A DNA stretch of 64,000 nt from contig NC_092605.1 in assembly GCF_047663525.1 (NCBI RefSeq), positions 3,844,001-3,908,000 of the forward strand, in the 5' to 3' direction. Position numbers and translations under genes: made by a program. This stretch comes from Anas platyrhynchos (Eukaryota > Chordata > Aves > Anseriformes > Anatidae). Position 1 is the first letter of the stretch. The number at the start of each line of letters is the position of its first letter. Below the pieces are notes generated by a model. That model saw only the letters and a list, made by a program, of their open reading frames with translations. It did not search any database and had not been told where the DNA came from. Below, piece by piece: positions 1-10,618 of the stretch.

Positions 1-1966
1 GCCGCAAGGTGGTGGAGACGGCGGGGCGAGAAGTGCCCCGGCAGCGCGGCCGCGTCTCCATCACCGACAACCACGTCTTCTGCTTCGTCCTGCTCACCCT
101 GGAGGAGCTCTCGGAGGAGGACGCCGGGAGCTACTGGTGCGGGGTGGAGCGGGCAGGCAGGGACATCATGAAACCGGTTACCGTCAGGGTTTTGCCAGGT
201 GAGCATTGGCATTCTGTTGTTTTTTTGTAGGGGAAAGCATTTTTGGGGGAAGGAAGGTGCTGGGTTGTGTCGGGGAGAGATGGTGCAGCTCGGCTCCGCT
301 TGTATTGGTTGGCACCCAGTATAAACCAGTGGCAGGGTGGTGGGGATGATGGGTCCCTTCGTTAAGGGGTGCTCATAGGTGCATGCAGGAGCCATGCGCA
401 GGGGTTTGCAGCACCGAGGCCAGTCCTGGGCCATTATTCGGGCTCCCAGCACCAGGTGCTGCAGCCAGAGAGCTGCTGCCAGCCGGCCTCTACAAACCAA
501 AGCAGGTCGGGGCTGCAAAATCTGAGCTTTTGGGTGAGGAAAAGGGGCAGAACCAAGCCCTGCAGCCTTGGGAAAGCCTCAATCCCTGGCATCCAAAGAG
601 ATTCCTCTCCACGGGGAGCTGCAGGGAAGGAACATCCCTTGGGAACGCCGGCAGGGCAGGGGCAAGGGCTGGGCACGGTACAGGCAAGTGCTCACCTCCT
701 GCTGGTGGGACGTGGGGGACCCCAGCTCCCCCCAGGACCACCCCCGATGCGTCCGTACGAGCTGTGCCTGCAAACCCTGCAACCACCCCCTCGCCCTGGC
801 TCTCCGACGCCACCACCGAGCTCCTCTCCACGGCCAACAGCACCAACGCCACTGCCGCGGGGTGAGCCATGGGCACCACGGGGCGGGGGGGGGGCTCTCA
901 GTTGCAGGGTCTTCACACCAGGGGGCTCATGGGGACACTCCAGAGATGTTTTTTTGGGGGGTGACGCAGCAGCAGAGACCCAAGTGGGGCTCTGGGCTGG
1001 TGTCCTTGCTTCGTGGCCCATCCCACAGTGGGCAGGGGGCTGCAGGAGCACAGCGCCAGCCTTTGAGGGGGGAGGCAAACAGCCCCGCTCCTCTTCCCTT
1101 GCCTCCAGCCCCCCCATGTCAGCCCGGAGTGCCCTGGTGCCCACGGCGGTGCTGCTCTCCCTGCTGGCTGTGGCTGGCTCTGCCGGGCTCGTCTACGCCC
1201 TGTGGAGGAGGAGGGAAGGTAAGGGCACCCAAGGGTGCCACTGCGCCCATCCTGGGCACAGCGGGACCCATCTGGGGAGCTGAGCGGGGCAGGAGCTGGG
1301 GGGGTTTGTGTGTTGGGTTGTGCTGTGGGTTGTGCTGTGGGTTGTGCTGCTTTGCCATGACTTTTCTTCCTGCCCCCAGACCTCCAGAGACCCCTGGGAG
1401 CGGTGAGATCTAAGCCAAAGGACTGGGTTCAGCCGCACCATATGGCAAGTGCCCAGAGAGCCCCCCCCCCGGGACCACCGGTCTCCATGAACCCCCCCTG
1501 CAGCTGCAGCCCTGGGGCTCCTGTGGGTGCCCGGGGGCACGGCTGGAGCCCGTGGGGCTGAGCCTGGCAGCGAGCGGGGCCGGCTGCCCCCTGACCCCGC
1601 TGCCTGTTGCAGGATTTTGGGGACACGCTGCCCCTTCGCAATGAACCCCCCCTGACCCCCTCCAAGCCTGCCTTCGCCAGGGAGCTGGACAGCATCTACG
1701 ACAATGATCTGACCCTGACAAAGGTGAGAGCCCCGGCACGGGCAGCAGGGAACCGGGGAGCCCTGCAGCACCCGGCCGTGCCGTGCTGAGCCCCTGCCCT
1801 GCCCCAGGACCCCGGGGACACACCGCCCCCGAGCCAGCAGGACGCCGTGCAGCAGGACACAGAGCTGGAGGATGAGAACTTCTACACCAACACCTTGTAC
1901 CACGACAGGAGCATGGGGAGGCCCAGACACGGCACACAGCAAGGAAATGAATTCCTCCGGTCCTAA
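1..1966 (+). CDS. CD300/CMRF35-like Ig receptor with long tyrosine-bearing tail (5' end outside window)
   Basis: Partial gene; signal peptide and the start of the V domain lie left of the window. Exons I infer: 1-198, 726-861, 1109-1218, 1380-1402 (or to 1444), 1613-1723, 1808-1966, with matching phases (1, 2, 1, 0, 0). The first exon ends a CD300-type V domain: RVSITDN strand, then EEDAGSYWCGVE with the canonical D-x-G-x-Y-x-C cysteine. The second is a Thr/Pro-rich stalk with N-glycosylation sequons (NSTNAT). The third is a transmembrane helix (VPTAVLLSLLAVAGSAGLVYAL) followed by WRRRE. The tail has SIYDND and NFYTNTLY; YDN and YTN fit the pYxN GRB2-SH2 consensus (inference). It ends at TAA 1964-1966. 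Layout V + mucin stalk + TM + tail recalls CD300LG as well as other CD300 members, so no symbol is given. The fourth exon has two in-phase donors, a GT and a GC site. Confidence 0.72.
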
Positions 1967-2280
1967 GGGAGCGCCGCGGGTGGGCAGTGGGGTCCCCGGG
2001 TGCTCCCCTGCAGAGACACCGGCGCTTTGCTCTGAGCTGGGCAGGGAGCAGGGGGGCTGCAGGATGGGAATGAGCTTCACCAGAGGCTGCGGATCCATCA
2101 CGGGAGGATCTCAGCAGCACCACAGCTTCTGCCCACAGACAGAGCCCGGGGACACCCCAATTCCCCACCCCAAGCGCGTCCCCGCTGTCCCAGCCTCCTG
2201 CCTCCGGCTGGGCTGCTCCCAGCACATCCCACAGGGCTGCCGGGTGTGGAGATGCCCTGGACCACGTCCTCCTTGCCCAG

Positions 2281-2509
2281 ACCCGGTACAATCCCTATCA
2301 TTATCTCGTTTCTCCTGCTCTTACTCAGCCTGAAGCTGCCCGTGGTGCTGGTCCTGGTGTGCACGGCCGTGTGGGTGAGGAACCTGTGCAGGAGATGCAG
2401 CCCCCGGGGAAACCTGCAGCTGCCCGGGGCATCGGGCAGCCTGCACGCCCCGACGGTCCCCGAGCATCCCCCTGCCCCCTGCCCCCTGCCCCACACCCTG
2501 TGGGGCTGA
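2281..2509 (+). pseudogene. Orphan transmembrane exon of a CD300-like gene, or alternative last exon
   Basis: After a good acceptor (ccttgcccag) the sequence codes a hydrophobic helix (IPIIISFLLLLLSL...VVLVLVCTAVWV) followed by a basic stop-transfer stretch RNLCRRC and a Pro-rich end, stopping with TGA at 2507-2509. A poly(A) signal follows at 2653. No V-domain exon lies between it and the stop of the upstream receptor at 1966. It may be an alternative 3' exon of that receptor, a relic of a duplicated family member, or merely 3' UTR of the first gene. The TM-plus-basic pattern in an open frame after an acceptor is what I see; the rest is inference. Confidence 0.4.
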
Positions 2510-2652
2510 GCCACCCGCCCCACAGCGGGAGCTGCTCGGCACCAGGCACCTCTCCCAATGCAAAGCCCAAAGCGCTGCCGGCACCCCCAGGGCTGCAGCG
2601 GGGAGGGTTTGGGGTGCAGAGAGCCCGTGTCTGCTGAGCAAATGCACTTTGC

Positions 2653-2658
2653 AATAAA
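2653..2658 (+). promoter_or_regulatory. Poly(A) signal AATAAA of the first receptor gene
   Basis: Canonical hexamer, the first after the stop codon at 1966. A (CTGT)n run follows within 20-45 bases and supplies GU-rich downstream sequence. Confidence 0.65.
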
Positions 2659-2674
2659 GCTTGGTATCCTGCAG

Positions 2675-2699
2675 CTGTCTGTCTGTCTGTCTGTCTGTC
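2675..2699 (+). repeat. (CTGT)n microsatellite
   Basis: About six perfect CTGT units directly after the poly(A) signal of the first receptor gene. Confidence 0.9.
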
Positions 2700-3080
2700 C
2701 ACATCCTCCCCCAGCTGCCAGCGCTGGTCAGGGCACCAGGGGCTGCAAATGTGGGTGTGTGGAGCCGTGCAGGGAGCCCCATTTGGGGGGACTTGGTGTC
2801 CTGGGGGGGGGGACACGAGCACCTGGCTGAGCCCCGCTGAGGGGAGAGGAGCCCTGAGCAGCGCCAGCCCTGCTGGATGGGGCCAAACACCCATTTCCAG
2901 GCTGACCTGCAGGTCCCTCCAGCATCGCTGCGCCCTTCCCATTTCGCCCCTCGGCTCGTTCCCAGCAGCAGGACAGGCCCTTGGTCTGCACAGAGCCCGC
3001 TGTGGGGCCAGGATTTGGGGATAGGTCAGGGCCAGTTCAGCCGTGTCTCCATCAAGGGGTGTCCTCAGTGCCCCAAATCA
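2700..3080. other. Intergenic, nothing recognised
   Basis: GC-rich spacer between the first receptor's poly(A) site and the reverse-strand CR1 fragment. No convincing exon or repeat was seen. Confidence 0.5.
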
Positions 3081-3300
3081 CCCACAAAATGACCTTGCAT
3101 CCGGGTCATTTCTAAAAACATTAAAGAGAACTGGCCCCGGAATGGAGCCTGGGGGAACCTCACAGACTGGCCAACAGCCTGGTGTAACCCAGGCACCACA
3201 GCCCTTGGAGGCACCACAACCTTTTGAGGCCGACCCACCAGCCGGTTGTTAACCCATCCTGTTACCCACTCCTCCAGCTCCCCTTCTGCTGAGGGATTTG
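3081..3300 (-). mobile_element. CR1 LINE fragment (reverse transcriptase part, inverted)
   Basis: Read on the minus strand this segment carries the CR1 reverse-transcriptase block that normally reads GVPQGSVLGPVLFN; here about GEVPPGSIPGPVLFNVF, preceded by a degenerate version of the region ending WV..W..NRL.G..Q.VVV. It is a short 5'- and 3'-truncated copy, opposite in direction to the receptor genes, and shows old divergence. Family assignment rests on the remembered CR1 consensus. Confidence 0.7.
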
Positions 3301-3759
3301 CCCAGCAAACCACAGGGTCAGCCAGTCGGTGAGAAAGAGGAAGGAGGAGGCTGGGGGGGCTGCTGCTAGGGGATGGGAGAGGACATCCTGGCCGGGGCAG
3401 CAGGGCTGGGACGTGTTTGGGGTTCAGGGAATCGCTGTGCAGACCCCGCTGTGTGCCCCTCTGGCTGGAGGCACCGTGTGGCACAGCAGCGAGGTGGGGA
3501 GGGGCAGGGCTGCACCCACCGGGGGGCCTCCCCGGGGCGATGGGAAGCGTGAAGCTGCATGGGAACTCGAGTTTCCACTGCTGTCAGCTGATTTCCCACA
3601 TCCTCTTCTTGCAACACCAGCACCTCGGCCACTGAGCCTGGCCCCCGCCAGTGAGTGGTGCTGAGCCATGGGCAAAAGAGGAAGCGAAGCCCCCGAGAGG
3701 TACCGAGGAACACGTCTGGCCAGAGGGCTGCCCGACGGGTGCCGAAGGCCATCCTGGCC

Positions 3760-4572
3760 ATGCGGCTGCTGCTGCTGCTGCTGCTCACCTGCACGGCTCC
3801 GTGCCCCTCGGCAGGCGGCCGGGCAGTGAGGGGGCCCGGCACTGTGCGTGGGCACCTGGGGGGGTCCCTCTCGGTGTCCTGCTTGTACCGGCAAGGCTAC
3901 GAGAACAACTCAAAGTTCTGGTGCCACCCGGGAACGATCGCTATCTGTGCTTCTGACGTCCACATCATCGCCACCTCGGAGAGTAATCCCCGGGTGCAGC
4001 GGGGCCGGTTCTCCATCTGGGACAATCGCAGCCAGCGGGTGTTCACCGTGACCATACAGAACCTGAAGGCAGAGGACGCGGGCACCTACAGCTGCGGGGT
4101 GCAAAAGCCCTTCTTTCAGTTTGATTACAGTGACGATGTGAAGGTGATCGTGTCCACAGGTCAGTGCTTGCGGGTCCCCTGCGCAGCCCCAGTGCCCGGC
4201 CGCACGGTGCGGGGCTGGGGGCGGGCTGCGGGAGGTGGCGACACCCGGGCGCAGCGGGGGCAGAGAGCAGGGGGCTGCACACACAGCTGGGCCCACTTTG
4301 CCTTTGCAGGACCACCACAGGGGACTACCGATGCCCTCTTTTGGGCCACCTCATGGCCACCAACACCGGGTGTGAGGAGCTCCCCATTGAGCACGGACAC
4401 GCCGTTGCGCACGGGTGCTCCGCGGAGCGCGGGTAACGTGACCCTGGGTGCGGATGTGCCATCGGGGCGCTGTGACAGCCTCCGCTGGTTCCCGCTGCTG
4501 GCCGGGCTGCAGCTGCTGGCCCTGGTGGCCATGAGCATGACCGTGCTGTGGCTGAGCCTGCGGAGAGACTGA
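3760..4572 (+). CDS. CD300/CMRF35-like receptor, short-tailed, two coding exons
   Basis: Exons 3760-4159 and 4310-4572 join in phase 1 to give 220 aa. A Leu-rich signal peptide from a CTG run leads into a V-set domain (about residues 20-132): SVSC, FWC, a CD300-type extra Cys (IAICA), [20 protein letters not shown]. Exon 2 codes a short stalk with one sequon (NVT) and a C-terminal helix at about 193-215, ending LSLRRD. There is no cytoplasmic tyrosine, and no charged residue within the helix that would favour an adaptor such as DAP12. That suggests a decoy or ligand-type form, or signalling through a partner (inference). Leader and V domain sit in one exon, unlike the usual split leader. The V domain is very close to that of the next gene, so the pair arose by recent tandem duplication. 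Confidence 0.75.
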   Translation: MRLLLLLLLTCTAPCPSAGGRAVRGPGTVRGHLGGSLSVSCLYRQGYENNSKFWCHPGTIAICASDVHIIATSESNPRVQRGRFSIWDNRSQRVFTVTIQNLKAEDAGTYSCGVQKPFFQFDYSDDVKVIVSTGQCLRVPCAAPVPGRTVRGWGRAAGGGDTRAQRGQRAGGCTHSWAHFAFAGPPQGTTDALFWATSWPPTPGVRSSPLSTDTPLRTGAPRSAGNVTLGADVPSGRCDSLRWFPLLAGLQLLALVAMSMTVLWLSLRRD

Positions 4573-4608
4573 GCACCGGGGCTCGCAGCGCTCAGCCCCC
4601 GCCGCCGC

Positions 4609-4614
4609 AATAAA
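4609..4614 (+). promoter_or_regulatory. Poly(A) signal AATAAA of the short-tailed receptor
   Basis: Canonical hexamer 37 bases after the stop codon of the two-exon receptor, giving a very short 3' UTR before the next family member begins. Confidence 0.75.
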
Positions 4615-4827
4615 GCGCTCGGGCACCGCGTCGAGGCTCCATCCAGCCTTCCCTGCGGTCTCCTCGAGGGGAAGAAGAGGGGTGGGAGGGTGGTAAGGAG
4701 GGTGTGTGGGGGGGATTTAGGAGGGGGATTTAAGAGGGGGAAGCAGCGGTCGCCGAGCTCCACCCGGCCGCCAGGTACGGCCCCGGGGACGGGACGGGCT
4801 CTGCAGCCACACCGGGAGGCTCCAGGC

Positions 4828-7800
4828 ATGGAGGTCAGGACGGGCACGGCCATGCCGAGGCTGCTGGGGCTGGGGCTGGGGCTGGGGGTGCTGAGGCTGC
4901 TGCTGCTGCTGCTGCTGCTCGCCTGCACGGCTCCGTGCCCCTCGGCAGGCGACCAGGCAGTGAGGGGACCTGGCATTGTGCGTGGGCACCTGGGGAGGTC
5001 CCTCTCGGTGTCCTGCTCGTACCAGCACGGCTACGAGAACAACTCAAAGTACTGGTGCCAACCGGGAACAGTTAGGACCTGTGCTTATGACGACTACATC
5101 ATCGCCACCTCGGAGAAGAAGCCCCAGGTTCAGCGGGGCCGGTTCTCCATCTGGGACAATCGCACGCAGCGGGTGTTCACCGTGACCATACAGAACCTGG
5201 AGGCAGAGGACGCGGGCACCTACCGCTGCGGGGTGCGAAAGCCCTTACTTCAGTTTGATGACAGTGACGGTGTGAAGGTGATCGTGTCCCCAGGTCAGTG
5301 CTTGCGGGTCCCCAAGGTCCGACGTCAGTGTCCCCCCCCGGCCAAGCAGAAGCGCCAGGAGCAGGGGCTGTGGGAGGAGGTGGGCGTCCATGCACCATGG
5401 GGCTGCGCCGGGACGGGTCCTCAGGGCACCTCGGTGTCTTCCAGGTGTCTCCACGGCCCCTTCTTGGAGCTGCAGGGTCAGCCGCCCCATGGCGGTGGTG
5501 CATCGCCCTCCTCCCCGTGCCCTGTAGCCCCTTTCTCCCCCCATGGCCCTCTCCCTGCCTGCGCCCTCCTGCCCTCACTGCCAGCTCTGGGGAGCCCCGG
5601 CTCCCACCCCATTTCCGTGCCGTGTCGGTGCTGGCGGCGCACAGGGTGCCTGGGGCCCCTTCCTGCAGCCTGAACTCTGCTTGGGGGGGGCGGGGGGGTG
5701 TGTGCTGGGGGGACTGGGACTGCTGGGATCCCGCTGCAATCCCCCCAGGGGTGGGGTTAGAGCCACACACCTCGGGCTGAGTGCTCTGGATGCAGCAGAG
5801 GGGATGGGATGCAGGGTGCCCCGGCAGCATGGTGAGGTTCTCTCCAAGCCACTGCAACACCCACAGTGTTTCCCCTGCAGAGGTAGGGAGCCTGGCTGAG
5901 CCTTTTTCCTCTTCTAGCTACAGTTCCCACTCCGACAGCATCGCCCTCCACCTTGGCCACTTCACCTGGGTCCACCTCGGGCTCCACGCAGCTACCTCCC
6001 CAGCAGGAAGGGATGCAGGGGCCAGCCAGCCCCTCTGCCACCCCTGGCCGCAGGTGGGTGCCAGCTGCCAGCCCGCACTGTGAGCAGCCTCCACCTCCCT
6101 CCCTGAGCTGTCTGCGGGGCTGTCTCACTCCTGGCCATTCGGGCTGCCCTTAGGGATTCCTGCTCTTGCCTTTAGGAACCAGCTCTCCACCCTACCCGCT
6201 GCGCACAGGGAGCAGTCACAGCACCGCGGGTTGCTCGGCCCCCCACAGCCACGTCTGCAGCTTAAACAATTCGCAGGCCCTGGCCATACAAGAAGTGGTT
6301 TTTGCTTGCAGCCCTGGCCCCGTTTCCTTCCCCAGCTCTGTGGGGCTGTTTGCCCGTGGGAAGCCAAGCACGGGCTGAGCTGGGCCCTGCTTTGTAGCCG
6401 CACAGTCCCACGGGGCTGCCTGACAGAGCCTGGGGCTAGGGCACGGAGCCTCCTCCCCTCTCTGCTGACTGTTGGAGGTGATGCAAGAATTGGGAAAGCT
6501 GAGGCTTCCCTTCACTGTGCTCGGGGGTAACTGCTTCCTCTAAACCAGCCCCGGTGACACACCACAGCGTGCCTCGTGCCTCGTTGCGTTACAACAAAGC
6601 CACCAAAGAGTGGAGCTGAACCAGAGCAAACCAAGAGGCAGCGCTCCTCCAAATGCTCAGGACGCAGCAGGATGAGGCAGAACCCAGTGTCCCACCTGCT
6701 TCTGCTGCTTGCAGGCTGAGGACCACCGTGCCTGCTTGCCTTGCTCCCCAGGCGAGCCCCTTGCCCATGGCTGTGACCCTCTGGCCGTGGCCCCATGCGC
6801 CTGCCCCACGGTGCCCGCTGCTGCTGGGTGCAGCCGAGAGGTGCGAGGGCAGAAATTCTTCTCTTGCAGCCTGGACATAGCTCTGGTCGTCCTCACTCCC
6901 TGCATCGCAGTGGTTCTGTTTTTGCTCGCCGTTGCTGCCGGGGTTTTGGTGGTACTGTCCAGGAAAAGGAAGCAGGGTAAGCGAGGCCCTCGTGCCACGT
7001 GCTGTTGTTTTTTTCTCTCAGTTCCCCATTCCCTCACTAACTCACCCAATTCCTGACCTCCACCGAGCGACTTCTCTGCTTTGTGAGCAAGGGAAGTTGT
7101 GGGGGGGCCTCTCCTTCCTCTGACAGCACCGTCCCACGGGTCGTGTCCCCACGGTGATGGGGAAAGGCAGCTGGTGGGATGGGTGCTGCCCGGCACGGCA
7201 CCGTGCGCCCTGTCTGCAACGTGCTCGCACCACGAGCTTGCAGCGTGCTTGGCTTTGTAGCCAGGTTTGCGGCAGATTTGGCACAGAGTTTGAGGGCAGG
7301 GCCAGCAGGGGCCATCACCAGCTGGTGGCTGGGGCCTGGTTTTGTTTGACGAGCTGCTTCAGGTGCTCACCGGGCAGCAGGCCCCCTTCCCGTTTCGCAC
7401 TGAGCTTGGCAGCAGCAGTGTGGGTTTTTTTTATGTTTCTGATCCTCTGGCATTGTCTGTGTCCGACCACATCTGTGTTTCAGCCTTCTCAGGAGCAGCT
7501 GTGGAGATGGACAGGATCCGTGGCACGCCGAACGTGGTAAGGCAAACCCTGCTCCTGTCGGGACTGCTTGCTCCGGGCTCTGCTGGAAGGGGGAAAGGTT
7601 GCGCCCCGAGCCCAGCCTCAGGCTGCCGGCTTAGTGTGCTTCAGCTGGGCTCAGCTGGGAGGGATGCTGAGGGCTCAGCTGCCGGCAGAAAGAGCCGAGC
7701 AGCGATCCTGTGCCACTGCCACAGAGAAACCCTGGGAAGGGGAATTGGGGTCGGGCGGGTGAATTTTCCCGCGGCGCTCCTGCCGCTGTCCCAGCCCCAA

Positions 7801-8409
7801 TGATGGAGAAAGGTGGGGCGGGAGAGGTGTCCACCCCTGCAGCTGGGGAGCTGGAGGGAGCTTGGGAGCACCCCCAGACCTCTCTCGGTGGTGTTTCAGG
7901 GAGCGGACGTGCTGCACTACGCAGAAATTGGGCACCCAGACAGTGCAGACGAGAGCCAGCCCTATGGCAACGTGGAGGCTTTGCGCCCCTCGGCAAACGC
8001 AGCCACCGACTACACGGAGGTCAAGAGGCCCAGCCAGGTGGGGAACAAGGCAGCAGCAGGGGACACCCGGCCTGGGGCTGTCACCGCTGCGTGGGGGGCT
8101 CAGCTGGAGGCTGGGCTGGGGCTGGTTGCAGAGGGACAGGGCTGGTGGGGACAATGTCAGCAGATAACATGGGTGGCCTCGTGCTCCCTGCGCTTGCTCC
8201 AAAAGGATACAAGATGTTCCAGCAGAAGGTGGAGGGTCTTTTGCTTGGGTAAACCTGCAAAAACTGCCTTTTTAATATTTTTTTTTTCCTTTCTATCCCA
8301 GAATCTGGATAAGAAAAACGAGCCCACTTACGCCATGGTGCGCAAATCCCAGCAGGAGGAGCAGCTCTACGCCAACATGCTTCCAGCCCGGCAGCGTGCG
8401 GCGCAGTGA
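4828..8409 (+). CDS. CD300-like inhibitory receptor with five tyrosine motifs
   Basis: Exons 4828-5293, 5918-6053, 6870-6976, 7484-7536, 7900-8037 and 8302-8409 join in phase (1, 2, 1, 0, 0): 335 aa. A second in-frame ATG at 4852 would remove 8 residues. Parts: Leu-rich signal peptide; V domain (about 41-152) with SVSC, YWC, RTCA and DAGTYRCGV; Ser/Thr/Pro mucin-like stalk (156-200); TM helix (about 202-230, [17 protein letters not shown]) followed by RKRK; long tail. Tail motifs are LHYAEI (Y261, a full ITIM), QPYGNV (Y276), TDYTEV (Y292, ITSM-like TxYxxV), PTYAMV (Y310) and QLYANM (Y323). In CD300A/LF-type receptors such motifs recruit SHP-1/SHP-2, so an inhibitory role is inferred. The V domain is nearly a copy of the preceding gene's, but that gene lacks the tail. 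A CATAAA hexamer at 9087 may serve as poly(A) signal. Confidence 0.8.
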
Positions 8410-10411
8410 GGGCTCAGGACCCGGCACCACCGCCCTGCATGGGACCTTGGGCATGGGACATGCGTGGGGACACCGGGACGGATGCTGAGTTGGGCAGGAG
8501 ACGGCTCCCCAAGGGAGCTGCTGCTCCCACAGGCTCTGGAGCTACCTTGGAGCAGCCTCGGAGAGGACGAGGTTGTGCAAGGGGCGCTGCACGGGGATGA
8601 AATCGTCCCCCTGCATCTGGAGCCCTCATGCCTGGTACGGCGTGGTGCCGGGACTGGAAAGCAGCCCAAGGGTTTGGGTTGTCCAGATGGACAAAACTGT
8701 CCAGGCAAAGGAGCTGGGAGCTGCGGGTGGGCTGCTTGTCTCCGTGCCCCCACTGCCCCGCGCTGATGTTTCGCACCGATGGACCAGAGCTGGCAGCTCC
8801 CGAGAGCAGGGCAGGGAGAAATGCTACGTCCACCTGCCCTGTGCCTGCAGGCACTGCCAGCACCTCGGGCATCCCAGCTTAGGGGCGCAGTGTGGTGCCT
8901 GGTGTCCTGGACAGCCCCAAACCAGCCTCTGTGTTCGTGTCCGTGCTCCGAAGGACACCGCAGAGGTGTTCCCATCCCTCTTGAACAGCTGCTGGCGAGC
9001 AGCTCCCCAAAACCCCGCAGCCCCGAGCTCCCTCTCAGCTTCGCTGACTATTTATTTCTCGGCACCCTCTCAACGTGCTGTTCTCCATAAAACATCCCTC
9101 CTCTATCAGTAAAAGCAGCCGAGCCTCTGATACCATCCAACGCCGCTTCCAGCTGTGTTTGTGCTACAATTTTGCACCACGACAAGAGGGACGCTTTGCA
9201 CAGTGTCCCCCCAGAAGCAGAGCTGGCACCTTGCTCGTGCCATCCCCAGCAGCGGGGGGACCCCAGCTCCATCAGGGCACGAGCTGCAGCAGCACGGGCT
9301 CACCGACACGCAGCCTTCCCCCTCCCCAGCCCAGCACCGGTGCTGAGCTCCCTCCGAGCTCCTGCCCCTCTCGGGGCTGTCCACGTGCTGGGAAACAGGC
9401 TGGGCTTTGGCACCTCGCTGTGCATCAGCCAGGAGCGCTGGCGGACTCATTTGGGGCAAAATTATTAATGCTGTTAATTGTTATAAAGCGTTGTTTGGGT
9501 GTTTTTGTGCTCGTTTTGTTGAAGCCTGGCGCAGCATCGCCGCTCTGCCAGAACCGGGGGAAGTAAGCGAGGCACCGCCGCAGTGGTTGCTCCCCTTTGG
9601 GCAGCCAGAATTATTCCTGGGGTCGGCCGGGAGCTGTCGGCACCCAGAAATGTCCAGGAGCAGCCCTGATGGGGCTGGGAGCACGCAGGGGAAAACAAAT
9701 CACCTGCTGCTCCCCGGGTAGTGCCAACAGCCCTGCATTGCCAACGGGAGGATGAAGCAGTTGGAGTTTTTGGGTAACTCGGTCCCATAACACTCTGTCT
9801 GGGGGTAGCTTCGTGCTTTTCCGAAAGACCGAGGCGGCTTTCCTAAATTAGCTCCCTCCCCACGGCGCCAAGGCAGGGATAGCCGCGGGCTGCGGGGGAG
9901 CCGGCGCTGTGGGGCTGAGGAAGCCGCCCACCGAGGCTTTCGGATTTCCCAGCTGGGGACTCTGCAAACCTCCTCGGGTGATACTAAGAGCTGAAAATCC
10001 CAAGAGCTGTATTTTCTCCAGCCCCAGCAGCGCTCCCCTTGGCACTGCTCAGAGCCCCCGGAGGGTGCCCCCTTCTCTCCGGGCAGGGGGAGGCATCCCG
10101 GGGGGGCTCACCCTGGCCCCAAACAGCACGAGGGGAAGCCCCCGAGCCCCACAGGCCCTATCAGCAGCCCCCAGAGCCCCCGTCCTTACCCAACCTTCCT
10201 GCCCCTGGAGCTCTGCGCGCAGCCGTGGCCGCAGCACTGCCCAGGAAACACGTGCGGGACCGCAGGGCGCTGCTATCGCTGCTGGCACCGCTTCCCCTTC
10301 CCTCCGCTCACCCCGGGGCCGTGCACCCCACCGCGGGGAGCATCTTCCTCCTACCGCCCCTCTGGGCTCTGCTTCATGCTGGGGTTTGGTTGGGTTTGGG
10401 TTTTAATTGCA

Positions 10412-10412
<1 letters not shown>
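8410..10412. other. 3' UTR and intergenic DNA, no further gene seen
   Basis: The first several hundred bases are probably 3' UTR of the inhibitory receptor. Short open frames on both strands lack recognisable domains, splice structure or conservation cues. GC-rich spacer otherwise. Confidence 0.5.

Positions 10413-10441
<29 letters not shown>
10413..10441 (+). repeat. Poly(T) tract
   Basis: An almost pure run of about 29 T. It may be the tail of a reverse-inserted retrocopy or simple slippage; I see no retrocopy beside it. Confidence 0.85.
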
Positions 10442-10444
<3 letters not shown>

Positions 10445-10618
10445 TTGTGTTTTTGTGTTGTCTACACCTGGTGGCTGTTGGGTGGCTGTTGGGGATGTGC
10501 TCAGGGCCAGGAGCGGGTGAGGCAGGGAGGAAATGGGAGGGTGGCTGCCTGCCACCGCACAGGGAACGCCCGGCCTCGGTCTGCAGCTTCACCGGCGCTT
10601 TGGGTGCTGTGGTGTGGG

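Noticed and set aside
568-1413. 281-aa frame in the first receptor gene
   Set aside because: It runs through introns in a frame other than those of the V, stalk and TM exons; compositional shadow.
10413-10441. Poly(T) as the tail of an inverted processed pseudogene
   Set aside because: Sequence to the left (upstream on the + strand) shows no recognisable retrocopy.
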